Assembly (NCBI GenBank): GCA_017399185.1
Contig: JAFQEA010000003.1
Coordinates: 1-64,000, forward strand
Length of the DNA stretch: 64,000 nucleotides
Direction of reading: 5' to 3'
From: Clostridia bacterium
GTDB lineage: Bacteria > Bacillota > Clostridia > Christensenellales > Borkfalkiaceae
Shown: piece after piece, positions 7,365 through 15,208 of the stretch
Position numbering within the stretch: position 1 is the stretch's first letter
Layout of the letters: every line of letters starts with the position of its first letter
Made by a program: the position numbers and the translations under genes
The notes under the pieces: generated by a model
Seen by the model: only the letters and a program-made list of their open reading frames with translations
Database searches by the model: none
What the model was told of the DNA's origin: nothing

Positions 7365-7393
7365 TTGACAATGCGTGACAACTAATATATAAT
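7365..7393 (+). promoter_or_regulatory. Promoter for cas9 (reads across tracrRNA region)
   Basis: TTGACA (7365-7370), 17-base spacer, TATAAT (7388-7393). Start of transcription would be near 7400, giving cas9 a leader of about 170 bases that is antisense to the entire tracrRNA. Confidence 0.75.
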
Positions 7394-7404
7394 ATAAACA
7401 ATAA

Positions 7405-7529
7405 AAAGCAAAAACCCCTTTGCGCAAAGGGGTTTAGTGCATGTACATCGTACATAACCGTAAAAACGGCGGTGTGAAAAATTTTTATTTGAACTAATGG
7501 TGTAATTTCAAAAGGTAGTCGCCTTTTGT
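7405..7529 (-). ncRNA. tracrRNA
   Basis: Transcribed leftwards. The anti-repeat at 7497-7520 is exactly complementary to repeat positions 9-32. A second complementary block (TTTGA, near 7487) lies beyond a bulge, reproducing the lower stem, bulge and upper stem layout of Cas9 guide duplexes. Downstream come a small nexus-like hairpin (CCGTTTTTACGG), a stem around TGTACGATGTACA and a terminator hairpin AACCCCTTTGCGCAAAGGGG with TTTTTGC. Length is about 125 nt. The promoter at 7536-7564 fits exactly. Confidence 0.9.
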
Positions 7530-7535
7530 GGTTAC

Positions 7536-7564
7536 ATTGTATAACAAAATAAAGGGGTTGTCAA
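7536..7564 (-). promoter_or_regulatory. tracrRNA promoter, overlapping the cas9 ribosome-binding site
   Basis: On the minus strand, TTGACA (7564-7559), 17-base spacer, TACAAT (7541-7536). The -35 box ends 6 bases before the cas9 ATG, so it overlaps the cas9 ribosome-binding region. Confidence 0.8.
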
Positions 7565-7570
7565 GGGTTT

Positions 7571-10500
7571 ATGCGTAAAAAATATTATATCGGGTTAGAT
7601 ATTGGTACCGAATCTGTCGGTTGGGCTGTTACGGATAGCGAATATAACTTAATTAAGGTCCGCGGTAAAGATTATTGGGGCAGTTATTTATTTGATGAAG
7701 CAAAAACGGCGGCAGAGCGTAGGGGATACAGAACGTCGCGCCGAAGACTTGCGCGTGTACATCATCGTATTATGCTGTTGCAAGAGCTTTTTGCTGAAGA
7801 AATTGCAAAAACTGACCCGACGTTTTTTATTAGGCTTAACAACAGTCAATTTCTATTAGAAGATAAAGACAAGGTGGTGTCAACCAAAAACATATTGTTT
7901 GCAGACGCTGCGTTTAAGGATAAAGACTATCATAAAAAGTATCCTACGATTTTCCATTTGCGCAACGAGTTAATTACGAGCGCGCCAAATGACGTGCGAA
8001 AGCTGTATTTGGCAATACATCACATAATTAAAAACCGCGGTCATTTTTTATTTGAAGGCCGTGACTTTAACGTTGGGGATAAATCCTATCTTGATAATGC
8101 GTTTAAAATAATAAACCAAACCTTAACAGAGCTTGATGAAAACTATTCAGAAATTAATTGTGCTGACGAGATTTTTGACTTGCTTATTGATAAAAAGCTG
8201 CGCCCAAGCGACAAGCAGAAGCAAATAGCCGCGCTTTTAGGCGACAGCAAAAATAAACAGCGCGTTGCAATAAGTAAGGCTTTGGCAGGGACTACTTTTG
8301 TAATTAAGGAATTATTCAACCTGCAAGAATACTCCGGCGAAGTAGAAAAGCTTTCATTTAGCGATAATAAGTATGACGAAAGTTTAGGTAAGTTAGAAAC
8401 GTCAATAGACGAAGGATGCATAACGGTTATTAACGCATTAAAATCGGTTTACGATTTAGCTTTGTTAGACGGGATTTTACATGGGTGCGAATATATATCG
8501 CAAGCAAAAGTTGAAATTTACGAAACGCATAAAAATGACTTAAAGCAACTAAAAGCATACATACGTCAAAATTGTCCTGAAAAGTACGAATTGGCATTCA
8601 GAAGGCCAAAAAACAAAGGCGAACAAATAAACAATTACGCAGCGTATATAGGCATGGATAAGCAAAAAAGTTATAAACACTGCAGCAAGCAAGATTTTTA
8701 TGACTTTTTAAGAAAAACAGGTGATAAGTGCATTGGCGTGACCGACCAATCTATTTTAGAAAAAATAGAAAAGGGCATTTTTATGCCAAAGCAGATTTCC
8801 GGCGAAAATGGCGTTATACCATACCAGGCCCACCTTAACGAATTAGAAGCAATACTAAAAACAGCTGAAGAAAAGTATCCGTTTTTAAAACAAAAAACAG
8901 ATGGATTAACCGTTAGCGAAAAGATATTGAAGCTAATGACCTTTAGGGTGCCCTATTACGTTGGGCCGTTTACAACCAAGCAGACAAAATGCTCCTGGAT
9001 GGTTAAGCGTAACGGGCAGGAAGCAACGTCAATTACGCCGTGGAACTTTGATAACGTTGTTGATAAGGATAAATCAGAAGAACGATTTATCCAAAGGATG
9101 ACAAATAAATGCAGTTATTTGGTTGGGGAAGACGTTTTGCCGCAAAGTTCACTTTTGTATAGTGAATATATGTTCTTAAACGAATTGAACAACCTTAAGG
9201 TCAACGGTGAAAAGATACCCGAAGTAAAGCGCATAATTTTAGATTATGCTAAAAGCCATAAAAAGGTAACGCTTAAAAAATGCTTTGAACAATTAGTCAA
9301 AGCCGGGCTTGTTGACAAGAACGAAAAGTACGAAAATTTATTCAGCGGAACTGACGGGGATTTTACAAGCAGTTTATCATCATATATTGACTTTAAAGCC
9401 ATTGTTGGCGATTTGGTTGATACAAACGCCCAAATGTGTGAAGAAATTATCCTTTGGATAACTGTGATTTCCGACAAAGACAGATTGCAAAAGCTAATCA
9501 AAGGTAAGTACGGTAAAATCCTTAACGAAGAACAGATTAAAAAGCTAAAAGGGCTTAACTATAACAAATGGGGAAGACTTTCCAAAAAATTGTTGACTGA
9601 AGTTTATAGCCCTGCGTGCAGTGAAGACGTTGACCAAGACGGCGTTTTGTTATCAATCATTGATAAAATGCGCGTCGGCAACGAAAACTTTATGCAGTTG
9701 CTTTCAATGTCGCACGGGTACAGAAAGGCTATTGATGAAATTAATAATGAAAGCAGCATTGACGAAAAGATAACCTACAAAACCGTTGATGAGCTTTATT
9801 GTTCACCGTCTGTAAAAAGGGCAATCTGGCGCACCGTAAGCATTGTTAAAGAAATCCGCAAGGCTATGAAAGAAGAGCCTACAAAGGTGTTTATCGAGAT
9901 GGCGCGCGGTGAAGGTGAAACCAAAAAAGGCAGTCGCACAGTTACAAGAAAACAACGTTTAATCGACCTATACGCGAAGATTAAAGAAGAAGGCCGTGCA
10001 TGGAAAGAGCAAATAGAAAAGGAAGAAGATACAAAATTTAATAGTGATAAGCTTTATCTTTATTACACACAAATGGGGCGTGACATATATACTGGTGAAC
10101 CCATTGATAAAAATAAGCTTTTTAATGAAAATCTTTACGATATCGACCATATTTATCCGCAATCCAAAATAAAAGATGACAGCTTAAACAACAGGGTTTT
10201 AGCAAGCAAAAAGTTTAATCAATTTACAAAAGGTGATAGGTATCCGTTACCAGCCGAAACCCAAACAAAAATGCGCGCCCATTGGGAAAAGCTTTTAAAA
10301 TATGGTTTAATTACGCGCACCAAGTTTGAACGCCTGGTGCGAAATTACCCACTCACGGAAGACGAGTGTGCTGACTTTATCAACCGTCAGCTGGTTGAAA
10401 CACGCCAAAGCACAAAGGCGGTTGCAGAGATACTTAAAAAGCTTTTACCGGAAGCTGAAATAGTTTATGCCAAAGCCGCCAACGCAGCTGAAATTAAAGA

Positions 10501-11596
10501 TAGGATTAAGCTTGTAAAGGTAAGAGAATTAAACGATTTACACCACGCAAAGGACGCATACATAAACGTGGTTATAGGCAACGTTTATAACACAAAATAC
10601 GGCCATAATGCAGCCGTCTATTTTAAGACGCATAATTTTGAACAGCATAACCCGACAAAATTATTAAACTATGACGTAAAAAACGCGTGGAAAGCCGGCG
10701 ATGAAAATAGAATTTACAGTATAGCAAGTAAAAACACTTGCCGTGTGGTCAGATTTACGTCAATGGGGACGGGTAAAATGTTTGATGCAACCTTGCAGGT
10801 GGCCCAGGATAATAACGATACTTTAATACCGCTTAAGGAAACCGGCCCACTAACCGATACGGCAAAATACGGCGGCTATACAGGTGCTTCAACTGCTTAT
10901 TTTATGCTGGTTAAAAGTGTTGGCAAAAAGGGTAAGACCTTGTTGACGCTTGAAACAGTATCAATACTTACTGATAAAAAGCTGAAAACCAAAGAGCAAA
11001 AGACGGAATACTGTAAGACTGTGCTCGGGTTAAACGAGCCTGAAATCTTAATAGAAGTTATCAAGGTAAACACCTTATTCAATATTGACGGAACTTATGC
11101 TTATATAAGGGGTAAAACAGGTGATCAAATAGTGTTGTGTAATGCGACTCAACTTTTATTGGAAGACAGTCAATTAAGATATCTTAAAAAGATTGCTAAT
11201 TGCTTCAGGGATAAAAAGAAGTATTTCCGTAAGGATTTACCGATTAGCGAGCATATTAACGCTGAAGATAACTTAAAGCTTTACGATATGTTGACCCAAA
11301 AGCTTTCGTCAAAAATTTATGAGGGATTATTAACCTTAAGAAACCAAGCAAAGACGTTAATTAATGGTAGGGAGAAATTTTTTACTTTATCGTTAGAGAA
11401 GCAATGTATTGTTCTATTCGAAATGTTGAAGTTGATGCAATGTAAGCCTTGTAGTGCAAACATTGAATTGATTGGCGGTCCTAAAACTATCATAATTAGA
11501 ACAAATAAAGCAATACAGGACAAAGAAGTAAAAATGATATTACAATCGCCTACAGGACTTTATCACAAAGTGATTGATTTTAAAAGCTTTTTTTGA
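7571..11596 (+). CDS. cas9: Cas9 endonuclease, type II-A
   Basis: 1341 residues, a normal length for II-A enzymes. RuvC-I: YYIGLDIGTESVGWAV with catalytic Asp10. Arg-rich bridge helix: AAERRGYRTSRRRLARVHHR. RuvC-II: KVFIEMARGEGETKKG with Glu776. HNH: YDIDHIYPQSKIKDDSLNNR with His860. RuvC-III: ELNDLHHAKDAYINVVIGN with His992 and Asp995. All catalytic residues are present, so interference should work. It cuts DNA guided by the crRNA-tracrRNA duplex encoded on either side. The C-terminal PAM-interacting region (from about residue 1100) is present; the PAM cannot be read off. The cas1 remnant starts in the cas9 stop codon, as in intact II-A operons, where cas1, cas2 and csn2 follow. AAGGG and AAAGGGG lie before the ATG. 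Confidence 0.97.
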   Translation: MRKKYYIGLDIGTESVGWAVTDSEYNLIKVRGKDYWGSYLFDEAKTAAERRGYRTSRRRLARVHHRIMLLQELFAEEIAKTDPTFFIRLNNSQFLLEDKDKVVSTKNILFADAAFKDKDYHKKYPTIFHLRNELITSAPNDVRKLYLAIHHIIKNRGHFLFEGRDFNVGDKSYLDNAFKIINQTLTELDENYSEINCADEIFDLLIDKKLRPSDKQKQIAALLGDSKNKQRVAISKALAGTTFVIKELFNLQEYSGEVEKLSFSDNKYDESLGKLETSIDEGCITVINALKSVYDLALLDGILHGCEYISQAKVEIYETHKNDLKQLKAYIRQNCPEKYELAFRRPKNKGEQINNYAAYIGMDKQKSYKHCSKQDFYDFLRKTGDKCIGVTDQSILEKIEKGIFMPKQISGENGVIPYQAHLNELEAILKTAEEKYPFLKQKTDGLTVSEKILKLMTFRVPYYVGPFTTKQTKCSWMVKRNGQEATSITPWNFDNVVDKDKSEERFIQRMTNKCSYLVGEDVLPQSSLLYSEYMFLNELNNLKVNGEKIPEVKRIILDYAKSHKKVTLKKCFEQLVKAGLVDKNEKYENLFSGTDGDFTSSLSSYIDFKAIVGDLVDTNAQMCEEIILWITVISDKDRLQKLIKGKYGKILNEEQIKKLKGLNYNKWGRLSKKLLTEVYSPACSEDVDQDGVLLSIIDKMRVGNENFMQLLSMSHGYRKAIDEINNESSIDEKITYKTVDELYCSPSVKRAIWRTVSIVKEIRKAMKEEPTKVFIEMARGEGETKKGSRTVTRKQRLIDLYAKIKEEGRAWKEQIEKEEDTKFNSDKLYLYYTQMGRDIYTGEPIDKNKLFNENLYDIDHIYPQSKIKDDSLNNRVLASKKFNQFTKGDRYPLPAETQTKMRAHWEKLLKYGLITRTKFERLVRNYPLTEDECADFINRQLVETRQSTKAVAEILKKLLPEAEIVYAKAANAAEIKDRIKLVKVRELNDLHHAKDAYINVVIGNVYNTKYGHNAAVYFKTHNFEQHNPTKLLNYDVKNAWKAGDENRIYSIASKNTCRVVRFTSMGTGKMFDATLQVAQDNNDTLIPLKETGPLTDTAKYGGYTGASTAYFMLVKSVGKKGKTLLTLETVSILTDKKLKTKEQKTEYCKTVLGLNEPEILIEVIKVNTLFNIDGTYAYIRGKTGDQIVLCNATQLLLEDSQLRYLKKIANCFRDKKKYFRKDLPISEHINAEDNLKLYDMLTQKLSSKIYEGLLTLRNQAKTLINGREKFFTLSLEKQCIVLFEMLKLMQCKPCSANIELIGGPKTIIIRTNKAIQDKEVKMILQSPTGLYHKVIDFKSFF

Positions 11597-11781
11597 GTTG
11601 GCGCGTCGTTATAATAAGCAAAAGATGCAAGCTTGAATATAAACTTGGATATATGATTTGCCGCGGAGAAGATATAAAAAAGGTGTATATAAAAGAAATA
11701 TCAACCTTGATTATAGAATCAACAGGCGTATCCTTAATAATAACCGTTTGCGATAATGATTTTTGTCAGTTTATTGCATAA
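11593..11781 (+). pseudogene. cas1: cas1 N-terminal remnant
   Basis: The first about 48 residues (SWRVVIISKRCKLEYKLGYM, then KEISTLIIESTGVSL) are a clear match to the N-terminus of type II Cas1. After VSL the match stops and the reading ends IITVCDNDFCQFIA-stop. The rest of Cas1 (about 240 residues, including the metal-binding Glu, His and Asp), cas2 and csn2 are missing. The last 14 residues are not Cas1-like; they could be the 3' end of csn2 joined by an internal deletion, but this is weak. The start is TTG overlapping the cas9 TGA. Spacer acquisition must be lost or supplied in trans. Confidence 0.85.
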
Positions 11782-11802
11782 ATTATAAAAATATGTTAAA
11801 AT
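11774..11802 (+). promoter_or_regulatory. Candidate CRISPR array promoter in leader
   Basis: TTGCAT (11774-11779), 17-base spacer, TAAAAT (11797-11802), in the AT-rich leader about 70 bases before the first repeat. Confidence 0.5.
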
Positions 11803-11821
11803 AAATATGTTATTACACTAT

Positions 11822-11865
11822 TACCTTTTGAAATTAATGCGTGTGGTGCGTAAAAATACTCAAAT
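11822..11865 (+). other. Inverted partial repeat in the array leader
   Basis: TACCTTTTGAAATTA (11822-11836) and ATACTCAAAT (11856-11865) are reverse complements of two blocks of the CRISPR repeat, separated by a 19-base insert. They could pair with the first repeat to form a self-guided hairpin, or be the remains of an inverted repeat unit. Confidence 0.6.
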
Positions 11866-11871
11866 TTTTTG

Positions 11872-12369
11872 GGGTGAGTATGGTGTAATTTCAAAAGGTA
11901 GTCAAACACTTTTGGAAAATGTATCAATATACTACACGTTTGAGTATGGTGTAATTTCAAAAGGTAGTCAAACGCTTTGCCTGGTGTTCAAAAAGGTGAG
12001 CCAGTTTGAGTATGGTGTAATTTCAAAAGGTAGTCAAACCTTCAAAAACGAAAGGAAGTACAGCAAAGAGTTTGAGTATGGTGTAATTTCAAAAGGTAGT
12101 CAAACTGGATGCCGTTGTTGATATTGCTTACAGGGGTTTGAGTATGGTGTAATTTCAAAAGGTAGTCAAACTTGTGTCCGTCAGGCCTATAATATGTTGG
12201 CGTTTGAGTATGGTGTAATTTCAAAAGGTAGTCAAACTAATTTGTCACATAAGCGACACGAATTTTTGTTTGAGTATGGTGTAATTTCAAAAGGTAGTCA
12301 AACCTGGTATACTTTTACCACCCGGTCAAAAACGTTTGAGTATGGTGTAATTTCAAAAGGTAGTCAAAA
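11872..12369 (+). CRISPR. CRISPR array, 8 repeats and 7 spacers
   Basis: 36-base repeats beginning GTTTGAGTATGG and ending AAAAGGTAGTCAAAC start at 11872, 11938, 12004, 12070, 12136, 12202, 12268 and 12334. All seven spacers are exactly 30 bases (period 66). The first repeat differs at its second and third bases (GGGT instead of GTTT); the last differs only in its final base, where the flanking dispersed repeat starts. The other repeats are identical, which suggests no long decay. Repeat orientation follows cas9 and fits the tracrRNA at 7405-7529. I saw no spacer match elsewhere in the window by eye. Confidence 0.98.
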
Positions 12370-12454
12370 AGCTAACAACAACACTTGCGTGAGCGCAAGA
12401 CATTATTCACGCCGTGCCTACGCACGGACATTATTAATCAAAAAAACCGGCCTA
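12365..12454 (+). repeat. Right direct repeat flanking the CRISPR locus
   Basis: AAAAAGCTAACAACAACACT through CCTACGCACGGACATTATTA matches 7136-7240. It abuts the last CRISPR repeat. Its terminal palindrome continues at 12817-12836 on the other side of the MITE. Confidence 0.8.
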
Positions 12455-12818
12455 TATGGTGATATCCTTAGCGGAGAATTTTCGCTTTGACAAAAGTTCA
12501 AGCATCGCATTTGACTTGTCAAACGCAAATATGGGCTAAGCCCAAGCCCATATAACAAGCAGAAAGAGAGAACAAATCGGTCAGTAGCCGAAATGTCCTC
12601 TCTTTTTCTGTTGGTTGAATGAAATCGTGGCTACGCCACGATGAAATCTTCGCTTTACTCAGATGAAATCCAAGGCGCTGCCTTGGATGAAATCAAATCC
12701 GTCTGTTATAACCCTGCGAAGCAGGATTTCATCGCAGAAGCGATTTCATCCACCACAGGTGGATTTCACCCGTCGAAGACGGATTTGACTGCGTGATACT
12801 CCGTTAAGAGTATCACGC
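12455..12818. mobile_element. MITE (non-autonomous inverted-repeat element)
   Basis: About 364 bases with no coding capacity, inserted at TATA in the palindrome AACCGGCCTATAGG. The ends read inward as GGTGATATCCTTAGCGGAG and (minus strand) CGTGATACTCTTAACGGAG, an imperfect terminal inverted repeat of about 24 bases with roughly 19 matches. The inside is a chain of short inverted repeats separated by GATGAAATC or GATTTCATC (for example GTGGCTACGCCAC, CCAAGGCGCTGCCTTGG, CACCACAGGTGG). TA or TATA target duplication is suggested. The responsible transposase is not in the window. Confidence 0.75.
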
Positions 12819-12839
12819 TATAGGCCGGTTTTTTTATAT

Positions 12840-13376
12840 TTATTCGGTTTTTGATTTTGGCGGGGCGTCTTTTGTTTTATCAAAAAGAATTTTATCAAAG
12901 CGGTTTAAAAGCAGCGCCCCAACAATGCCTATAACGATACCCGTTACTATGCCGGATATCAATAAAAATGGCAGATAATAAATGATTACGTTTGTTTCCA
13001 TAATAATACACGCCATTATAATCTGACCGATATTATGGCTTACTGCGCCCGCTACGCTTACGCCGATCAGCGAAAACCTTGGTACTTTTTTAAGCAGTGC
13101 CATTGCCGTTAACGAAAGCGCCGCGCCTGCTAACGAAAAGAGCATGCTCTGGAAGTTGCCAAACAGCATTGAAACAAGCACCACGCGGATAATGGAAACA
13201 AGGCAGGCTTCTTTAACGCCCAGCTTATACAAAACAAAGAGTATTGCAACGTTGCACAGCCCGATTTTGATGCCGGGTATAGGCACGATTGGCGGGACCA
13301 AGCTTTCCACAAAGGAAAGTATCATTGCAAGTGCGGTTAAAATTGCAAGGGTGGTTAATTTTTTAGACTTATTCAT
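12840..13376 (-). CDS. Gx transporter / HepS component I family membrane protein
   Basis: 178 residues with about five membrane segments (for example TTLAILTALAMILSFVESLVP and VTGIVIGIVGALLLN). The start KKLTTLAILTALAMILS, PGIKIGLCNVAILFVLY and SHNIGQIIMACIIM are typical of the Hpre_diP_synt_I family (PF07456), which is predicted to be an ECF-like substrate-binding membrane protein or a prenyl-diphosphate related protein. It follows a NusG-II protein and the rnf operon; this trio recurs in Clostridia. A role linked to Rnf or to quinone or flavin supply is inferred. Its downstream terminator palindrome has been split by the MITE. Confidence 0.8.
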   Translation of the reverse strand: MNKSKKLTTLAILTALAMILSFVESLVPPIVPIPGIKIGLCNVAILFVLYKLGVKEACLVSIIRVVLVSMLFGNFQSMLFSLAGAALSLTAMALLKKVPRFSLIGVSVAGAVSHNIGQIIMACIIMETNVIIYYLPFLLISGIVTGIVIGIVGALLLNRFDKILFDKTKDAPPKSKTE

Positions 13377-13386
13377 AACGCCCCCC

Positions 13387-13749
13387 TTAAGACACCAGGT
13401 CGACGCCGCTATCTTTTTCGCGCACGATAATGGCGACCTTGTTAGGTAAGCAAATTATGCTTTGGCCGGCGTATTTTATTTTGCCAGTTTTCACGCAGGT
13501 GTGGTCGGGACAATCGGCGTAGGTTAAATAGGCGTAGCCGTCTTTAATAACCAAAATATTAGTTCCGCCGTTTAAAGACCACTCGCCGTCGTTAGCAAGA
13601 GAATAGCTTGTAACGTATTTGCCGTTGATTTCAACGTCAACCTGTGCACCCGTTTTTTTGGTACAATTAACAACAAAAACAAGCGTAATAGCAATAATTA
13701 AAAGAGATATTATCAATATTAAATCGGCAAGATGCTTTTTAATAAACAT
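13387..13749 (-). CDS. NusG domain II-containing membrane-anchored protein
   Basis: 120 residues: an N-terminal membrane anchor (DLILIISLLIIAITLVFVV) followed by a small beta-rich extracytoplasmic domain with YADCPDHTCVKTGKI and GQSIICLPNKVAIIV, the hallmark of NusG_II (PF07009). Despite the name it has no transcription role. The CPDHTC and later Cys positions are conserved in the family. It ends 10 bases before the Gx gene start and lies 46 bases after rnfB, consistent with a single rnf transcript. Function is unknown; co-occurrence with Rnf and ApbE suggests extracytoplasmic redox. Confidence 0.85.
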   Translation of the reverse strand: MFIKKHLADLILIISLLIIAITLVFVVNCTKKTGAQVDVEINGKYVTSYSLANDGEWSLNGGTNILVIKDGYAYLTYADCPDHTCVKTGKIKYAGQSIICLPNKVAIIVREKDSGVDLVS

Positions 13750-13795
13750 GATAATATCTCCTTTTAAATTACTTTAAATTGATTGTAATACTAAA

Positions 13796-14605
13796 TTATT
13801 TACCGCAGTCAATAACCACGTTTTTGATGCACTTAACGGGGCAAGCTTCAACGCACGCGCCGCAGCCTGTGCATTTTTCGTAATCAATAGTTGCAAGGTT
13901 ATCAACAAGGCTGATTGCGCCTTTCGGACAGGTTTTAACGCACTTACCGCAGGCGATGCAGCCAACCGTGCAGGCTTTACGGGTTACTGCGCCCTTGTCG
14001 TGGTTGGAACAGCTAACGGTAACCTTTGACGTTTGGTTAATGATGTGGATAATGTGGTTGGGGCAAGCCTTTGCACAAATACCGCAACCGATACATTTAG
14101 ACGTGTTTACCTTTGCGATGCCGTCAACGATGTCGATAGCGTCTTGTGGGCAAACCTTTGCGCAGTCGCCGTAGCCAAGGCACGCATAGGTGCAAAGACG
14201 GTCGCCCGAATAGTTAAGGTTTGCGGTAAGGCAAGACTTGTGACCTTGATAGTCAAAGCGTTTTTGAACGATATCGCAAGTACCGCTGCACGCAACGTAA
14301 GCGATTTTTTCGACCACGTCTTCGGCTTGAACGCCCAAAACTGCAGCGATTTCCGCAGCGGCCTTATCAGCGCCGGGCGTGCAAAGGTTGGTGCGTGTTT
14401 CTTTCTTGCTACCTAAAGCTGCGGCATAGCCGTCACAGCCCGAATACCCGCAAGCGCCGCAGTTAGCGCCTGGTAAACATTCACGGATTTTTTCGGTGGT
14501 TTCGTCGGTCGGTACAGAGAAAAATATTGCAGAAAGCGTTAAAATAACCGCACAAACGATGGCAATAACTGAAAGAACGAGAACAGGAATTAAAATTTCG
14601 CCCAT
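13796..14605 (-). CDS. rnfB: Rnf complex subunit RnfB
   Basis: 269 residues. An N-terminal membrane segment is followed by the Fe4S4 domain CLPGANCGACGYSGCDGYAA, then a series of ferredoxin clusters: CLGYGDCAKVCP, CIGCGICAKACP, CIACGKCVKTCP and CTGCGACVEACP. RnfB takes electrons from reduced ferredoxin and passes them into the membrane complex that reduces NAD+ while pumping Na+ or H+. It is last of the six rnf genes, 12 bases after rnfA, with a GGGGG ribosome-binding site. Length and cluster content are normal for clostridial RnfB. Confidence 0.96.
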   Translation of the reverse strand: MGEILIPVLVLSVIAIVCAVILTLSAIFFSVPTDETTEKIRECLPGANCGACGYSGCDGYAAALGSKKETRTNLCTPGADKAAAEIAAVLGVQAEDVVEKIAYVACSGTCDIVQKRFDYQGHKSCLTANLNYSGDRLCTYACLGYGDCAKVCPQDAIDIVDGIAKVNTSKCIGCGICAKACPNHIIHIINQTSKVTVSCSNHDKGAVTRKACTVGCIACGKCVKTCPKGAISLVDNLATIDYEKCTGCGACVEACPVKCIKNVVIDCGK

Positions 14606-14617
14606 AATACGTCCCCC

Positions 14618-15208
14618 TTAACCGATAAGGTTTTCAACAACGCCGCCAAAGCCGATAAAGGCAATAGCCACGATGGAAGCGGCAATAAGGGTGATTGGTA
14701 CGCCCTTAAAGCATTTTGGTGATGGGCAGTTTTCCATGCGGGAACGAACGCCGGCAAATAAAACCATGCTTAATAAGAAGCCAAGGCCAACACCTAATGA
14801 TGAGAATATTGATTGGATAAAGTTAAAGCCGTCTGTAATGTTATTTAAAACAACGCCTAAAACCGCGCAGTTGGTGGTGATAAGCGGCAAATACACGCCA
14901 AGTGATTTGTGAAGGGACGGGATAAACTTTTTAAGAACGATTTCAACGAACTGAACAAGCGCGGCAATTACCAGAATAAACACGATAATCTGCAGATATT
15001 CAAGCTTGAACGGCGCTAAAATATATGTATAGATAGGGTGTGTTGCAAGTGTTGCAAACAGCATAACGAAGGTTACTGCAATACCCATACCAACGGCTTG
15101 GTTGGTCTTTTTGGAAACGCCCAGGAAAGGACAAATACCAATGGTTTGTTGAAGAACGTAGTTGTTAATGAGCACGCCGCCCATTAAAATCAAAATTAAT
15201 TCTTTCAT
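14618..15208 (-). CDS. rnfA: Rnf complex subunit RnfA
   Basis: 196 residues and six predicted membrane helices. The start LILILMGGVLINNYVLQQTI with GICPFLGVSKK is characteristic; the Cys in GICPFLG helps bind the intramembrane iron-sulfur centre. It is paralogous to RnfE, with which it forms the core. The start ATG shares one base with the rnfE stop (TAATG), so the two are translationally coupled. Confidence 0.96.
   Translation of the reverse strand: MKELILILMGGVLINNYVLQQTIGICPFLGVSKKTNQAVGMGIAVTFVMLFATLATHPIYTYILAPFKLEYLQIIVFILVIAALVQFVEIVLKKFIPSLHKSLGVYLPLITTNCAVLGVVLNNITDGFNFIQSIFSSLGVGLGFLLSMVLFAGVRSRMENCPSPKCFKGVPITLIAASIVAIAFIGFGGVVENLIG

Noticed and set aside
11807..12490. Open frames across the CRISPR array (repeated EYGVISKGSQT peptide and its reverse)
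   Set aside because: The 66-base period is divisible by three, so repeats keep any frame open; no ribosome-binding site or domain.
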